A DNA stretch of 64,000 nucleotides, taken from assembly GCA_963989385.1 (NCBI GenBank), contig OZ022512.1:22589899-22653898 (forward strand), given 5' to 3'. This DNA comes from Ctena decussata. Lineage: Eukaryota > Mollusca > Bivalvia > Lucinida > Lucinidae. Numbering within the stretch: the first letter of the stretch is position 1; each line of letters starts with the position of its first letter. Below, one piece after another: positions 23,301-38,100 of this stretch. Both the position numbers and the translations under genes were made by a program. Under the pieces are notes generated by a model. It saw only the letters and a list, made by a program, of their open reading frames with translations. It was not told where the DNA came from and made no database searches.

Positions 23301-26300
23301 AATGTAAATATAAGCAATGAACTTCATTTTTTCTTATGTTTATCGAAGTGTAAACTACATTGGGTCACTAGCAAAGTTAACATGAACCCCGAAGGGGTTC
23401 ATTCACTTTGCACGTGACCCAATGTAGTTTACACTTCGATAAACCTCAGAAAAATGCGACGTTAAGTGACGTCAAAATAAATCACGGTTCTCAAATCTGA
23501 TTGGGCGTCGGTGCCGTTATGACGTCGGTGTTACGTCTTTGAAGCTGTTCCGCTTTCATTAGAAACACTGCGTATAAATGTTTTTCTGCTTCAACTGTAG
23601 CCCCTATCGCAAATTTGTGGTCAAAAAATAGAGAGAAAAGAATGTAAATATAAGCAATGAACTTAATTTTTCTGATCAGAAAAATGAAATTCATTCCGAG
23701 GCTTAAAGGACGTTAAGAAGATGTTAACCTGTAATTACTTACAACCATAGAAGCCATGACTGGTCCCTTCATTATCCATGTCAAGCCTGGACTATTTATT
23801 GACGTGTTCCAACATCTGAGGAAACAGAAGATACAATGAAAATTCTAAATATTGGAATTGATACATCTGAGCAAACAGTGCACACCGCGATCAGACTGCT
23901 CATTTAAAGCGTATGTTGTAATGATTTATTGACATACATTACAAATAAAGCATTTTGAATGTGGTTGGTCCTAATGTTTGTCCCGCATTCGGCAATGTCA
24001 CCTCCGACGTCCTTGGAAAACTTATGGGGTCACCTTTAAGCGTTGCATAAATAGAGGATCAAACACCAGTGGTCATTTCATATGAAACTTTATGAAACGC
24101 GCCTTTGGCGAGTTTCATATATTTCATATGAAATTACCTCGAGAGTAAGATTTTGTTTACTCATGTGACCTTATAAAATGGGATTTAACACATTCAAACT
24201 GAGCATTATTTCAATGTTACAAGCTGAGCATTATTTCAATAATTATTTCAATAAGTTAACGCATTGTTGATATGGTCGTTGTCAATCACGTTACGTGTTC
24301 GCGCCAAAGTGTTATTACACGTGTGGTCATATGATTTTTATGAAACGACGTTATCCACACAATAACAGCGACGTCATATGATAAACTGTTTCTCTATAAC
24401 AAAGTTTCTACGCTAGTGAGTATGTTTTGTATAATGCCTTGTTCACCTACCTTCCTTTCTAACAGTGTACATTTGTGATCTGCTAAGCAGACGCAACGCA
24501 AATTTGTTGCACCTGACCAATATATTTATGTTAATTGAGTTTATGAAAGTTGACCCATTTTTTGCATGGTACTGTATTTTCTGTATATTCACACCTTGCA
24601 AAGACAAAGATATTCGTTTACATGTAAATCCGAAAATTAATGAATCAAAACACTGTTTTGTTATAAATGCGTCGAAACAGACCGCAACAACCTTTGTTCG
24701 ACTAAGGATTATTACGAGTACACTTCCAGACAGAACACTGGGCTAGCAATCCACCCCCTGCTCATCTGGTCTTTCGGAAGAGACTTTAAACGACGTCCCG
24801 TTTCCGTATGACTTACTTGTTGGTGGGACGGGAAACCCGAGTTCACTCACTCACCCTGGGCTAGCAGGGTGCTTTATCTCATTTTATTAGACTACTTACA
24901 ATGTGTTATCAAGGTATATCCGTGAAATCACCCAAGCTATAACAAATGGAATCGGGAAGGCTGTAAAAGAGGTAATAGAAGTATTTAAATAAACCCCAAG
25001 AAATATATTTCTAAACGTCTTACATGTACGCGATCTTTTGCATGATGAAGAGACTTTCACCGTACGTAAACTACTTTTAGATGTAACTCACGTCACACGC
25101 TTGGACGCAACACAGATAGCAGTCAAAACATAATTTAAACTAAACTAGATAATGTATAATAGGGAAACAGTTAAAAGTAAAAGCGGTCAAAGTACCAAAA
25201 TCTTAAGTCCGAACTCAAAAGCCATCGAAACAACAAATCCGAAATATATCAATCGCGCCATAGGTGCTGTGGTTGACTTAAAATACATTAGTTTCGTTTA
25301 AACGTATTTTATTGCCACAAAAGTACAAGCAAATGAAACATATGTAGCATATGTAGCATAAGTAACATATGCGACGGCTACACATTAGAACCGCCTATAA
25401 GGCGTTTCTAATGGGTACCCGCCCTGAAATCAACGAAGCCCTTCCAAGAGTTGACCCAGGCACCTCTCCAGTCTAGGGGCTGAATCGAAACAAAAAAAAT
25501 TATATACATATGTAACGGCGAAATATATATAGTATGCAAAAGAGCAGAAAAAGAAAAAAAAACATAAAAAAACAAGGATGAGATACACAAGGGGAAAAGG
25601 AAATGAGAACAAGCTAAGATTGTAAAAAGAATGAAAGTAAACTACAGTGAAGAAACAACGGACACTGAACGTATGGATTCGACTGACTCCGGTTCTAGTT
25701 TTGATCAGTATAGGAAACACAGGCAGTTAGCTCAAAATACTTAAAGTCACTAGTCTGCTATTCATTGGGTCGTCCATGGCAGCTTTGATCATTTATTTTG
25801 ACTGTTGATTGTTAATAGCCAACGAACGTTATATGGCTATTTGCAATTGACTGTCAATAGCTCCCCCCATTCCCATTCCCATCCCCCCTCCCCGCCCCCC
25901 CCCCCCCCCAAAAAAAAAAAAAGATATAAAAAAATCACACACACATGTTCAAATGGCTATCTAAAGATAAAAAATAGCCATATGCGCGTTTTTGCTATTT
26001 ACAGTTAACTGTAAATAGCCAAAAACGCGCATATGGCTTATATGTAAATAGCCATTTATACGTTTTCGGCTATTTACTTATATTTAAATGCTGTAAACAG
26101 CCAGTCCATGAAATTATACTTACTCCATCCCAACACCATATACCACGTAATCCGGGACCTCTCAGTAAAGACGGACACAAAGATAAGCATGTGTAGATAT
26201 AGACCCTCAACAAATATCCAGATATAACTGGCCGACAATACGTACTGGAATAGCGAGAAGAACAGGCGGCATTCCCAGTGCTGAAAATATATATGGTAAA

Positions 26301-29300
26301 AATCTAAAAATTTTGGACAACTTGGAATTACCATAAATTGTTTTAAAATGGAACAGTTTGGTTTCACAATGCAGTAATGCGTCCACATGATCAATCTCAT
26401 TTGTTTTACACATACAAAGATGTTCTCGACAAAGGCTTGAGAAAATTGTCTTTGAAAGTTTGCCAAATAATAATTACTTAGGCAGCATACTCATTAGAAC
26501 CATCTAAAAGGGGTATCATCCACTCTTTGGACAGAACAAGTCCTAGAGCAGTGTTGAATTATGATGATGCAATCTTCTGAGCTAATGTTAACAGTAGCTC
26601 AGAAGAGATGCGTCATCATACTCTATGTTAGCAGGCAGCCATTTTGGATCAAACGGCAAGCTTCTACCATATATGAGCATGGCAGACATCTTGGGCATGT
26701 GACCACGACCGTTTGAGTACACTTTCAGTCCCTTGTCCAATGGAGGCTCAAGATGAATTGACTTCAACTAGGCAAGTGGCTTTGGAGAAAATGTAAATAT
26801 TAGTGACGTAAGGCAAAATAGCTTGGTGTTTAAGTACTTAAAAATCTTCATGCACTCATTTCGTTTACTATACCTGCTAATTTTTATAACATAGACTTCA
26901 AAGATTCAATGAATTCTTATTTCTTACCATTTTCTCATACATGTACGCATACAAAAGCACATGGAAGCAAATTTGACATTTTTCCATTAAAGAATGAATG
27001 ATCAAACTAGCCTATGAAGGACTATGAAGTTGGGGTTTACAAGGCTAGACCCAGTTCATACTACACGCACGTAAACATTGATTTATATATAGATTTAGAG
27101 GAGATCCTTTGGAAGCAAGAAATATTTCAAAGGAACAAAACAAGCAGATTCATTTTGACTGCGTCTATTCTGTTGTGAAACGTCAAATACGACCACGCCC
27201 TCTAGCAGCGGCTGAAGAAAATTACTCTGACTCAATCCTTTACAAACCTCAGGGAACAGAAAATAGTATCTTCACTGCAGCTGGCGTTAAGTGCCGCCTG
27301 GCGGCTGTAAAAGTCACAGCTGTTTCATCTAAAAGGAGGTTATATATTTTCTGTTCCCTGAGGTTTGTATATCTAATACTTTCTTAGAAGTCAGACGCTA
27401 AGGAACCAAGGAATACGCCAAAGAGGAGAAAATCATAAACTCTTTTTGAATAAGTGTGTCTTTATGTCAGGAAGTGACTTTATGAATAAACATCTTGCTT
27501 ACTGTCAAATCTTGATACTTTTGAAATTGTATTGTAGTATATGTATGCAATTCATAGTTAATAAAATATCGTTTAAACTAATAAGTGTGTCCATACTCAG
27601 TGATAAACCATGAAGAGCTAGACAAGCCATCTAGCAAGGCTATTTTCAAAATGACTCTAAATGAATTTAGTGATTGCAAAGGGTCAAAAAAATAAAAGGA
27701 TAAGAAAATATATAACATGTATTTCAGTTAAAACTTCTTTTCTAATGGATCGGCTCTTTCATAAATCTGTCTGTTTTTAGACAGTTCTGTCAATCAAACA
27801 GGATAAATACTCATCCATTTCACTCTGTGCACTTAGAGTGCATTATAACATTTGTCCTTTTTTTTCTTTTTTGTTTTAAGTTTTAATTTTTATAAAAAAA
27901 TATATATACATTTTTGTGATAGAAAAAGTTGGTTATCTTTTCAATTGTTGCGCTGCGTACCAACGCAGTGCTATTTGTGATGAGTTTGGGAAGGCGTTGG
28001 GTGTAGATTTGTTTTATTGATTATTGCTATAAGCGACTTAAAAGGTGAACTTTCATGCATAATTTATCACTAAAATTTCGGATATGACATAAAATAACCT
28101 GACACAAAACGTTAAAAAATCTTTTTTTCGCTATTTATTGGCTTAGTTTTTCATATTTCGGGATAAAAATATGGAACTATTTTTCTGTCCCAAATGTCGA
28201 AAGGATCATCGGCTTTGATAAATGCAATGGATTGTGGCAAATAAATAAGTTATATGACTTTTTCATTTTTTGCACTTTGAGTGTTAATCAAAAGTAAGCG
28301 TTTAGCCTTTAGGGTACTGGGTATAAATAAGAATTAATTAGAGTGAAAGAAATGTTTTATAGCATATACCTATCGTCTTTAACTAAAGTATCCTTTCGAT
28401 TTTTCGAGGGTAGTCTTCCTACAAGATTTGAGGTCATCGACATTTTATAAATCCCCAGCGAAGAAAACCGAACATAACCGCGCGATGGTATCAGCTATTG
28501 CGTAACTGCCTTATTTTTAGAATCGAGTTGTCCATATCATTACCGCTGATAGACATGATATTAGGACACGAACAGGTAACGTGCTGTCTTTTATATATCC
28601 ATCCATAGTTGATCTAGTCTCATTCTACCCCAGCTAATAATCATTTTGGCACTTTAATAACTATTTTATAGTTTTGATTTTAATTACAAAATGATTACAG
28701 TTTTGATTTAAACATTTCTAAACAGCCGAAGAAACTAGATCTAAATATTCACGCAATATAAATTATAGTGTAGGGCATAGTTGAAAATCTGGAATGGAAT
28801 AGATAAGCTAATCTTTTCCTCGATTTCCTTTCGTTGACTGGGCGGTGCTGTTAGAGGCTTGCCATTCAATGTCAAAATCGAGCAGTCCACATGAAAAATT
28901 GGTAAAGTAGCATGCTCATGAGTTGTTACGCCTAACTGGCAGATTAAAAATGCCCGGTAAACGCTATCGGTCATCGCTAATGATAAACAGTTTCCATACA
29001 GGCACACTACGTCGAAACGACGTCGGAGGAACGACGATGCACCGTTATGACGCTTTATTTGCGTGTTTACAAAGTTATTCTGATGTCATAACGTTGCGTC
29101 GACGTTGTCACAACATTGTTTAGACGCTTACTGTATGCTGGGGTGATAGAAAAGAAAAAGAATATTGTTGTGCGATCTCCGATCGTTCCGTGCCTTTTGT
29201 TAAGGTGAGCTTTGTTCTGCGCGAGTGAGCATAAAAATCATTACCGCATTATACCTTTTTATAAGATATACTCGTCGAAGGTAAGGTCAGAAATAAGCAC

Positions 29301-32300
29301 CGCCCAGTCAACGAAAGGAAATCGAGGAATACATTCCATTGGCTACAAACCAGCGAGCACATGATGTCAATAATATTGGCGTTGATGCGACGTCATCACG
29401 TCAGTACGACGTCATGTGCCTACTGGGAATATGCCCTAAGAGTCTCTAGGATGGAATTTATCCCCTCTGACTGTAACAGTGCCACCAAAATCCATGGAAT
29501 CAAATGAATTAGTTGGCCCTGCCAGTCCCCCTTTCCACTCAATTCCATACCAGATTTTTAAAGATCAATGCCATTTTTTTCCGAAATTTGATACAATACT
29601 TTTTACAAATCAGGCTGCAAAGTGAAAAATGGCTAACCGTTATGGTGTCAATGTAGAGCCATTCTACCTGTGCACAAACTTAAGATGGAATGAAAATGGA
29701 TGACTAGCGATTTTACGTCCTTTCTAACAGTATTTCAGTCATATCAGGACGATGGGTGGGTGATAATGGAAGGCTGTGTGCAATGGAACCCCGTTTATGA
29801 TTGAAAAGATTCCCGCTTACAGCGGGTCTCCATTTCGGGACTGCTAGATCAGCGCGCCCGCGCTTAACCTACTGAGCTACCGGGGCGCCTGCAAAAGCTT
29901 TACTAACATCACAAACTTAGTATAACAGAAGTGACAGTATGGTCGCATCTTGCCACCAATGCTAATCTGATTCTTCTCAGTTCCGTAGTAACATGGAAAA
30001 TATCTAGATTTTTCCTTTTTGATAAATCACGGTTTTATCTTTTAATATTTTCGCAGTGAGAATGCGCAGAAGTCACCCTACGAAATTCTGTAGATTAAAC
30101 AGCAATATTCCTCGATTTCCTTTCGTTGACTGGGCGTTGCTTATTTCTGACCTTACCTTCGACGAGTATATTTTCTAAAAAGGTATAGTGTGGTAATGAT
30201 TTTTATGCTCACTCGCACAGAACAAAGCTCACCTTTGCAAAAGGCATGGAATGATCGGAGATCGCACAACAATATTCTTTTTCTTTTCTATCACCCCAGC
30301 ATACAGACAGCGTCTAAACAACGTTGTGACAACGTCAACACAAAGTTATGACATCGGAATAACTTTGTATACACGTCAATAAAGCGTCATAACGGTGTAT
30401 CGACGTTCCTCCGACGTCGTTTCGACGTAGTGTGCCTGTATGGAAACTGTTTATCATTAGCGATGACCGATAGCGTTTACTGGGCATTTTTAATCTGCCA
30501 GTTAGGCGTAACAACTCATGAAAGTAAATAATGGAAAAAAAAGAAACAAATGCTTTTTCTGTCTCAACATCAGTAACTGGCTTTTTTTTTTTGCTAACAG
30601 TTCAACGCAAAAAAAAATGAATGTCCCTGCAATAAGTGAAAAGGTTGCAGGCCGGGAATTAATTGTCGTTCGTCGGCATAGAGAACTACGTCTTCGGCTA
30701 ATATATCTACTTGTTTCGGCGAGCAAAATGTTGCATTTTGCAACATACCTCTCCGCCGTACATGACTCCGAGGCCTGATTCATGGAACTGGCCGAGCGTT
30801 GTTCCGATTGTTTTATGCTGTGTAGTATTAAATACATGTTTTGATTTCATTCACACCCACGATTAACGTTTTAAAAGATCGCTACTTTAATTTTTTGATA
30901 CTTCGATACCTTCTTTTATACCGAGTTACTAAAAATTGGATTATCAAGTCTAAATTATTGTTTTCCGCAGCGCTTTCCCATTTGCTCTATTATACTAGAG
31001 CAACTTTTTACTTGTATATTAAGGTGCCTGGCTTCGTTTTAACGAAAAGGAGATTTGAAGCTTAAACGTTTTAGCGTCCTAGGTGTATAAATTACTACTC
31101 CAAGAGAGCTGCTTTTAATGCGAAAAGGTAAATTGCCATGTATTCCCACCATGCTTACAAAGGGGAACAGCTTTTGTGACATCCTGTTTATTTCCCTGGG
31201 CAAGGAAATTTGTCCGAAAAATGGTCTACTCTTAAAGGAAATAATTTGCTCTCATAGGTGCAAATTCTTTCTTTCAAGAGTTGACCCATTGAATAACGAG
31301 GCAAAATTGAGACTGACAGAGATTCTGTCCCAGAAAGTGTATCAATTTACAAAGAGCAAATTGTTTTAAGAGTAGCTTCACTAGCTTGCAATAAGAAATG
31401 AAGCAAACATTACACGTAAGTGAGATCTCTCGTGGAAGTATATCCATCTACCTTCACATTTGCATCAAATCGTATCTAAATAGGACGCTGGATCTATTGA
31501 TTTCTGACATACTGACAGTTCAATTTAAGAAATAAAAAGAGCATAAAAATGTAAACTGCATAACCCTAACGTTTATGTAGTTCGCCGAATCTACACTCCC
31601 ACAGTTACACTTACTCTGGAAATCCAAATTGTCTTGCAAACCAACATTACGGTATGATCAATGCTGGTACTCATATTTGAGATTTTCAAAGCCGTCACAT
31701 CTCGTATTTTAAAAGATAAAAATATCAAGGCAGTTTCATTTCTGCAGTATGCTAACTTCTTCCGAAACTGGGCTTAATGAACAGCCGTTTCTGAATGTCA
31801 ACTTACCGGACCTTCTTTAAAATACAGCGTTGTATTGTCCATATACCCGACGTCCCCAGCAAAGCCTATATTCTGTACAAACATATTTTCCTTGATGGTG
31901 CTCATGGAGGCTCTTAGTATGAAGGACAGGAACAGATTCATATGTATGATGTTTCTGGGACACCGTAGCTTTCTGCAATACAGACAGTATGTATTTGGTT
32001 ATAAGTCGAAGTTTTCCCTTCCGAAACAGTCCTAAACATCTATATCCGTCTTACAAGACGGATCTAGATATCTAGAACTGTCTTGCAAGGGACTATCCTT
32101 CTGACAGATGACTTACAAAATATTGATTTACATAGTGGGGGTAATTTTGGAAAGGGTATTTTCAGTCCTGAAAAAGGAATAAAGACGGTATATGTACAAA
32201 ATGAATCGGATGTTGCTTTGGATAAGAAATGTCAAATTCGAGCTGCTGACCTCTATGTTTCAATAGCATGAGCCCCATCTCTTTTCACCCACGTCTCCCT

Positions 32301-35155
32301 CCTGCCAGCGTGACAACCAATGTTTGGCATGAACTCTTAAACATTCTAAAGAATATAGAGCAAAGCTGAGTCCTGATTTAGCAATTTAAAATATTGCCTT
32401 TCATTAATGACAGATAAAACTGGCATGAATGAAGAGCAATAAGAACATTTATTTAAAGTTTTATTTCTTGTAGATAATTATTTCAAAATTGGGACAATGT
32501 CCTCTTACTTTTGTAGCACATATTGCAAAAACTGCCAAACAATAAGCCACCCTATCACGCTATACTCGTTATTTTCAGTAATTAATGTCTATACATTGCT
32601 CTCTTCAGCCAATTTGTCTATATTTGGAATATAAAATTGTCAAATGTCTCTTGAAGCGTGATTCTTTGCTTAAATGAAAAGCAAATAAGACGTTTGAACC
32701 GAGTAAAATGAAACAAATGAGGTCGTTCAAATCTTGAGAACCCAGAAAAGGTTAAAAAAATGTTGTACATCCACTTGACGAATGAGCCCAGTCTCTGATG
32801 TCATGACTACGAGTGCAGTAAGAATTCTTAGTATTGGGACGGATAGGTCTGAGCAAACAGTGCAGTCCTGGGGCCATATTTATAAAACGACTTAAGTCGT
32901 TGCCATGCTGTTGCTAAGGCTAATTTTCTATGAAGGAGATTCCCAACAACTATGAAATTTGCTCTGGAGGTACAGTCTTTTTAGACTGTTCCTCCAGAGC
33001 AAATTTCATAGTTGTAGGGAATCTCCTTCTTAGAAATTCGGCCTTAGCAACACCATAGCAACCACTTAAGTCGTTTTATAAATACAGCCCCTGGACCTAC
33101 TGCTCCCAACAGGTTTTACACTGATTGCCTTTCCAACTGCGTCATTTAGACGCATTACTGCATTGTAAAACCAAACTCTTTGGGTTTTTTGGATAATTAC
33201 AAAAAATATTTTCGGTGTCCCAATTTCTATAATTTTTAGGGTATATGTTTTTTGTTGTTTTTTTTTGCAGATTTTGACACTTTTAGCTGTTCTAACATAA
33301 ATACGGCTAGCATGGTGTTTGTCAATCTAAGTTGCGTTTTCTAACAAAAAAAATATGTTGTAATATCCATTAGAGCCGCTGTGATGAGTGGGCACAACAC
33401 AAGTTATTTATGAAATGTATGAAGAAGGTTCATTCCCTAATTATCCGTCTCACCCACCCACATCTGTGGACTTGTGTTCTTAGAAATACATGGGGTAGTT
33501 AAACTGTCTTTGACACTAAATGACATGCAGGGAATGTAACTAGGTCTAGTGTTTAACCAGGACAGAACAAGACCTGAATCAGAAAGTTTTCTCCAGCGGT
33601 AAACCACAACATTTAACTTATTATTACTCTTTTTAAGCGACCATCATCCACGATGGTGATTATATTTTGTGTACTTGATCGGTAACTATTAAATTAAGAA
33701 TTTCAAATTTCAGATGTTTGACTTTACGAAGATATCTGTCATCCTCTTAGCAATTTTGTATGTTCTTTCGTGACTCTTACCTGAAGTATAGCATTATAGT
33801 TACAGCCAACAAGAGACAGATAAGGGATAGGGCGTAACCAATGTTGTACATGAGACGGAACTCATTCACGTGTTTCTGAAAGAATCGCCAACATAAGAAA
33901 AAATAGATAGTTACATGTAAAATTACAAACCAGATACATGTATGCACGAAATCTTAAAGTCTGAGCAGTTACGTGCACTTGCTATAGATATAAACAATTA
34001 CTCTTACGATCGCTCTCAAAGTTTGATAAAATAAACAGATAAATAAATAGATAAATACATGAATGAATAGACAAAAAGAAAATAAATAAAACGAAGAAAA
34101 GAACAGATAAATATTGCGAGAAAGCTACAAGACAGAATATAACTTCAAAATGCAGGGCACTGAAAATTAGCTCGCAGTTATTCACTCGCTGATTAGGCTC
34201 CAGTAGCCTAACATAACCGAAATTGCTGTTGTCAGGCTTATAAATGTGTTCGTTGCTTTCAGTTGTCAATTGCTTTAGAGCCTGTTCGAGGTTTATAAGG
34301 CATGCTATGGTGAAGATCTCCAATGAATAAAACTATACGCCCTTCTTTTTTTCTCATTATATAATTATAATTGTCATTTTGGGAGGTAACATGTCATTGT
34401 TATGGTTGCATTTCGTTTGACAGCGACGTTTCGGAAGAACAGTAAAACGTAACTGGCAACCATAAAACCGATAATTACCTCCCCAAACCAAATGGTATAT
34501 TTTTTAATTTAGTTATCAGCATTCCAATGCACTTTTCACATTTTCAGCTTAAAGAGTGCACTGTGCAAATAAAGTAAGCGTTTGAAGCAACGTCAAGCCA
34601 GAGCCAGCCAATCAGAGGCGACGTTTTGTAATAATGTCGCGTTTCCGTGAGTACATGTACATTGTATAAAACAGGATATACTGTCGTAATTTTTAAGTAT
34701 GTTCGATCAGACGTCGTGTTTGGAATCAATTAAACGTATGAAATACGTCTGTACGGAAAAGACAAGGTGATACAACCCAATACTTTGAACAGAACATTTT
34801 TGCAATATTTTAACATGAGAAACAAAGGACACATAAGAAAATGTTAAGCAAATACATACAAGAACAATTTTTGCCACACCCAGATCTATTTCGGGATGTT
34901 TTGTAACATGTAGTGATGTTGGAGAGAGGCATGACGTAAAATTAGTCCACCCAGAGCTACTTCCATTTATCACAGAACGGGAGAACCATGTTCCATTAGA
35001 CAGGCAGATACGACTGGCAGTTTCTGTGAACAGAAAATAGATAAATGAACAAATAAATGATAAATTTTCTTAGTGACAGACAAACATTGCTGAGCTCAAA
35101 AATGAGTAAGTAAATAAGTAGACCGCCAATAGTTTCTACCAGGTTTTTTTTTTTT

Positions 35156-35187
<32 letters not shown>

Positions 35188-38100
35188 CTTTCAATTTTTT
35201 TTCTTTTTCAAGAACAAAATATGATATCAAAATTTCGATATACAATGTGTTTGTTTTCAAACTAATCCATAAAATGATTCGGTCTGTCATAAGAATGAAG
35301 TACAAAAGATTCCGCAAAGCTATTAGAAATAGAATATAGTCCCGGCCCGGAGGTTATAAAACTTGAGTACATTCTCAAACTCAAAATAAAGCACACTGAT
35401 CGGCTGCTTCCGAGCACATGCTCGGAAGCAGCCAATCAGTGTGCTTTATTTTATACTCGGAAGCAGCCAATCAATGTGCTTTATTTTGAGTTTTAGAATG
35501 TTCTCAAGTTTTATAACCTCAAGGCCAGGCTACTTTGGATTCAAGTGTATGGTTAGATCTTCATGTTTTTCCGTCATTTGTTCCAAGGGACAAGAAGATT
35601 TATGACTTCCTTTTCGCTTTCCTGAACGCGGAGGCTCTTAAAAAAAGGTGTCTATTATACTGGAAAGAAAAGCTGCAAAGGAAGCAGATGCTTTCCATTT
35701 ACACATATGGAGGATCGAAGCAAAAAAAAAAAAAGAGTAGTTCTCCAACTTTATTAACACTATAATTCTACACAACAGCGTATCTTTCTTACAATTTTAA
35801 GACGATGCTTCCCAGGAGGCTCCAAAGAACGAATCAACAACATGCACCTTTTGGCACTGATTCTACAATTCGAAGAAGAGTGTACACTGTAAAAATCGCG
35901 CTTAGCGATAAAACACAAGTGGTTACACGTTTAGGTGTAAACATGTTTAGGAATATGTCATATAGCTAAACATGTGCGCCTTTTCTATTATTTTCCCGGA
36001 CAAAGTCTGCTAAACACGTTTTATAATGTTACGAGTTTTGGATGAATCCATTCTCTCTTTTCCCCGTTGAAGAACGAAAAAAAGAGACGAAAATGTTGAC
36101 AGAGGAAATTTTCAAAATGAAAGGTAGATATAACCAGTTTTGTACATGTTTAATTTCTAAACATAAACCTAAACATGTTGCAAATTGAAAATGTTACAAT
36201 TTAAACATATAAAAAATCGGACTGCATTTTTTGCATTGATTCTAAACACATTTTTTACAGTGTATCCCCGTGTTGGCCCTATAAAGAGGCTGTGGGATCG
36301 GGACTACACTGACCTATAATGGAAACCTGTACTACTATTTTACTGATTATTTATTGGTAATTGTTATTTTTTAAACATTATCCTTTAAGAACCTTGAACG
36401 ACTAATCTTTTTAAAGCATAGCAACATCTTTTTGATAGTCACGCAAGATGCTTATAAATAATAAAAAAATCGCTTACAATTGCTTTCACGACAGACAAGT
36501 TAATTTTTACATAACATAGCAATTACTGCGCACGCTATGGCATTATTTTCTCTGATACTTTGAAAGGAAATAGGCCTATTTTGACCTATTTGTGTTGTAA
36601 CTGGCTGGTTGTTGGATAGCTTTTTTTACTGCAAACACTTTTAAAATAACTGTGGTATCAAAATTTCGAGTTTTAATGAAAATGACATATTAACGTAGAT
36701 TAATTCTTACGTTTATGATATACAATGGCTCCAGATAATGATAATAATAAAACGTATTTTCCTGCTTTCATTTTAAACTGTACGAGGGATGATCTTAAAA
36801 TACGTCGACTTTTGCTGTAGAATTTTACTATTGAGAGTGAACTCATTAATTTTGCAGTAAATATAGAATCATCTTTCGCTAATCCAGTGATGTATTTAAT
36901 TTACCAGTCTAACTTCGAGTTGTTTTCTATATGGGTCGTCATAGAAACCTTATGACGGTTCTGCGGAGCACGGTAAAAAAATTGCCATACTTTTTTGAAT
37001 TGTTTGTTTTATCTTTGGCTATTTCCAATATTTGCAGTAGAGTAAAATGCTTGATATTTGGCATGCTACTTGTAATGGTTTCTCCTTTTTACTGTGAGGA
37101 GAGTATTGCCGTCAACATTTGTTATGCTTGCATAAGTGGCGTAAGATATTGTCTGTGGGTCATACATGGCCAACAAAATGACGTCAACCAGTATACCCTG
37201 TATTTAATGCAAGTTCCAGATTTTGTATACAATTGTAAGAAAGATGAGGGCAGAATTAAAGAAATTTGTTTTAAATGATCAAATTTGATATTATTTGATC
37301 CTTGTATGTTAGTTTTGTCAGATGCTGGCACTGATTTGAGGGTTGTAGACCTGCATTTAGACACACACCGCAAAAGTTTTGTGCGTGGAAACGATACTGA
37401 AAGCAAAAGTTTGGCTTGGATTTATGAACCAATAAAGATAAGAAGAGTATGCTATTAAATTCTTCAAAACAATCATACTGCAAGCGAATATGTCTAAAAT
37501 TGATCAAAATCATGAAAACTCTGCAAAAAGGGTGTTAGTTTTTGAAAACAGAGAAACAAAAGAACCCTAACAATGTTGAAACGGAACAAAATGACAAACG
37601 TCATTCATGTGGTGCTCCGCTGCAGCTGTACCTACCTAACATAAAATGGAAGTAAATACTTATTTTTCATCAAAATTTCTTCAAGACTTCACATTACGTA
37701 GCTAATAGATGTAACTTTTCTGCGGTATGAGAAAAATTACTTCAACTGCGTTACCCTTACCATCACAGCAACAGTCCACGTATTTTTGTCACCCCTCGTA
37801 TATCGTGGCATCTATGGGAACGGCCTCATGGAAGTTATTCTAACTGAATGTCACAATGTATATCATGGAACGGTATAGAAAATATCTCAAATACTCACCA
37901 TTTTTACTTTACATCTGAACCTCTGTTAGGTTGTTAAAAATATTGGCAGACTCATATTTGAACGCTCTATTCGTTTACCAACAATATCGCCAAAGTTAAG
38001 TGTTTTACAGTAATCGGTGATGCAATAACGAATTATAGTAGTATATCAGTCACATAGTATACTAGTGTATCAGTAACGTAGAATAGCAGTAACGACGGTT

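Noticed and set aside
36931..37278. 115-codon plus-strand ORF in receptor intron 2
   Set aside because: Length is compatible with chance in this composition, there is no motif, and it is antisense in an intron.
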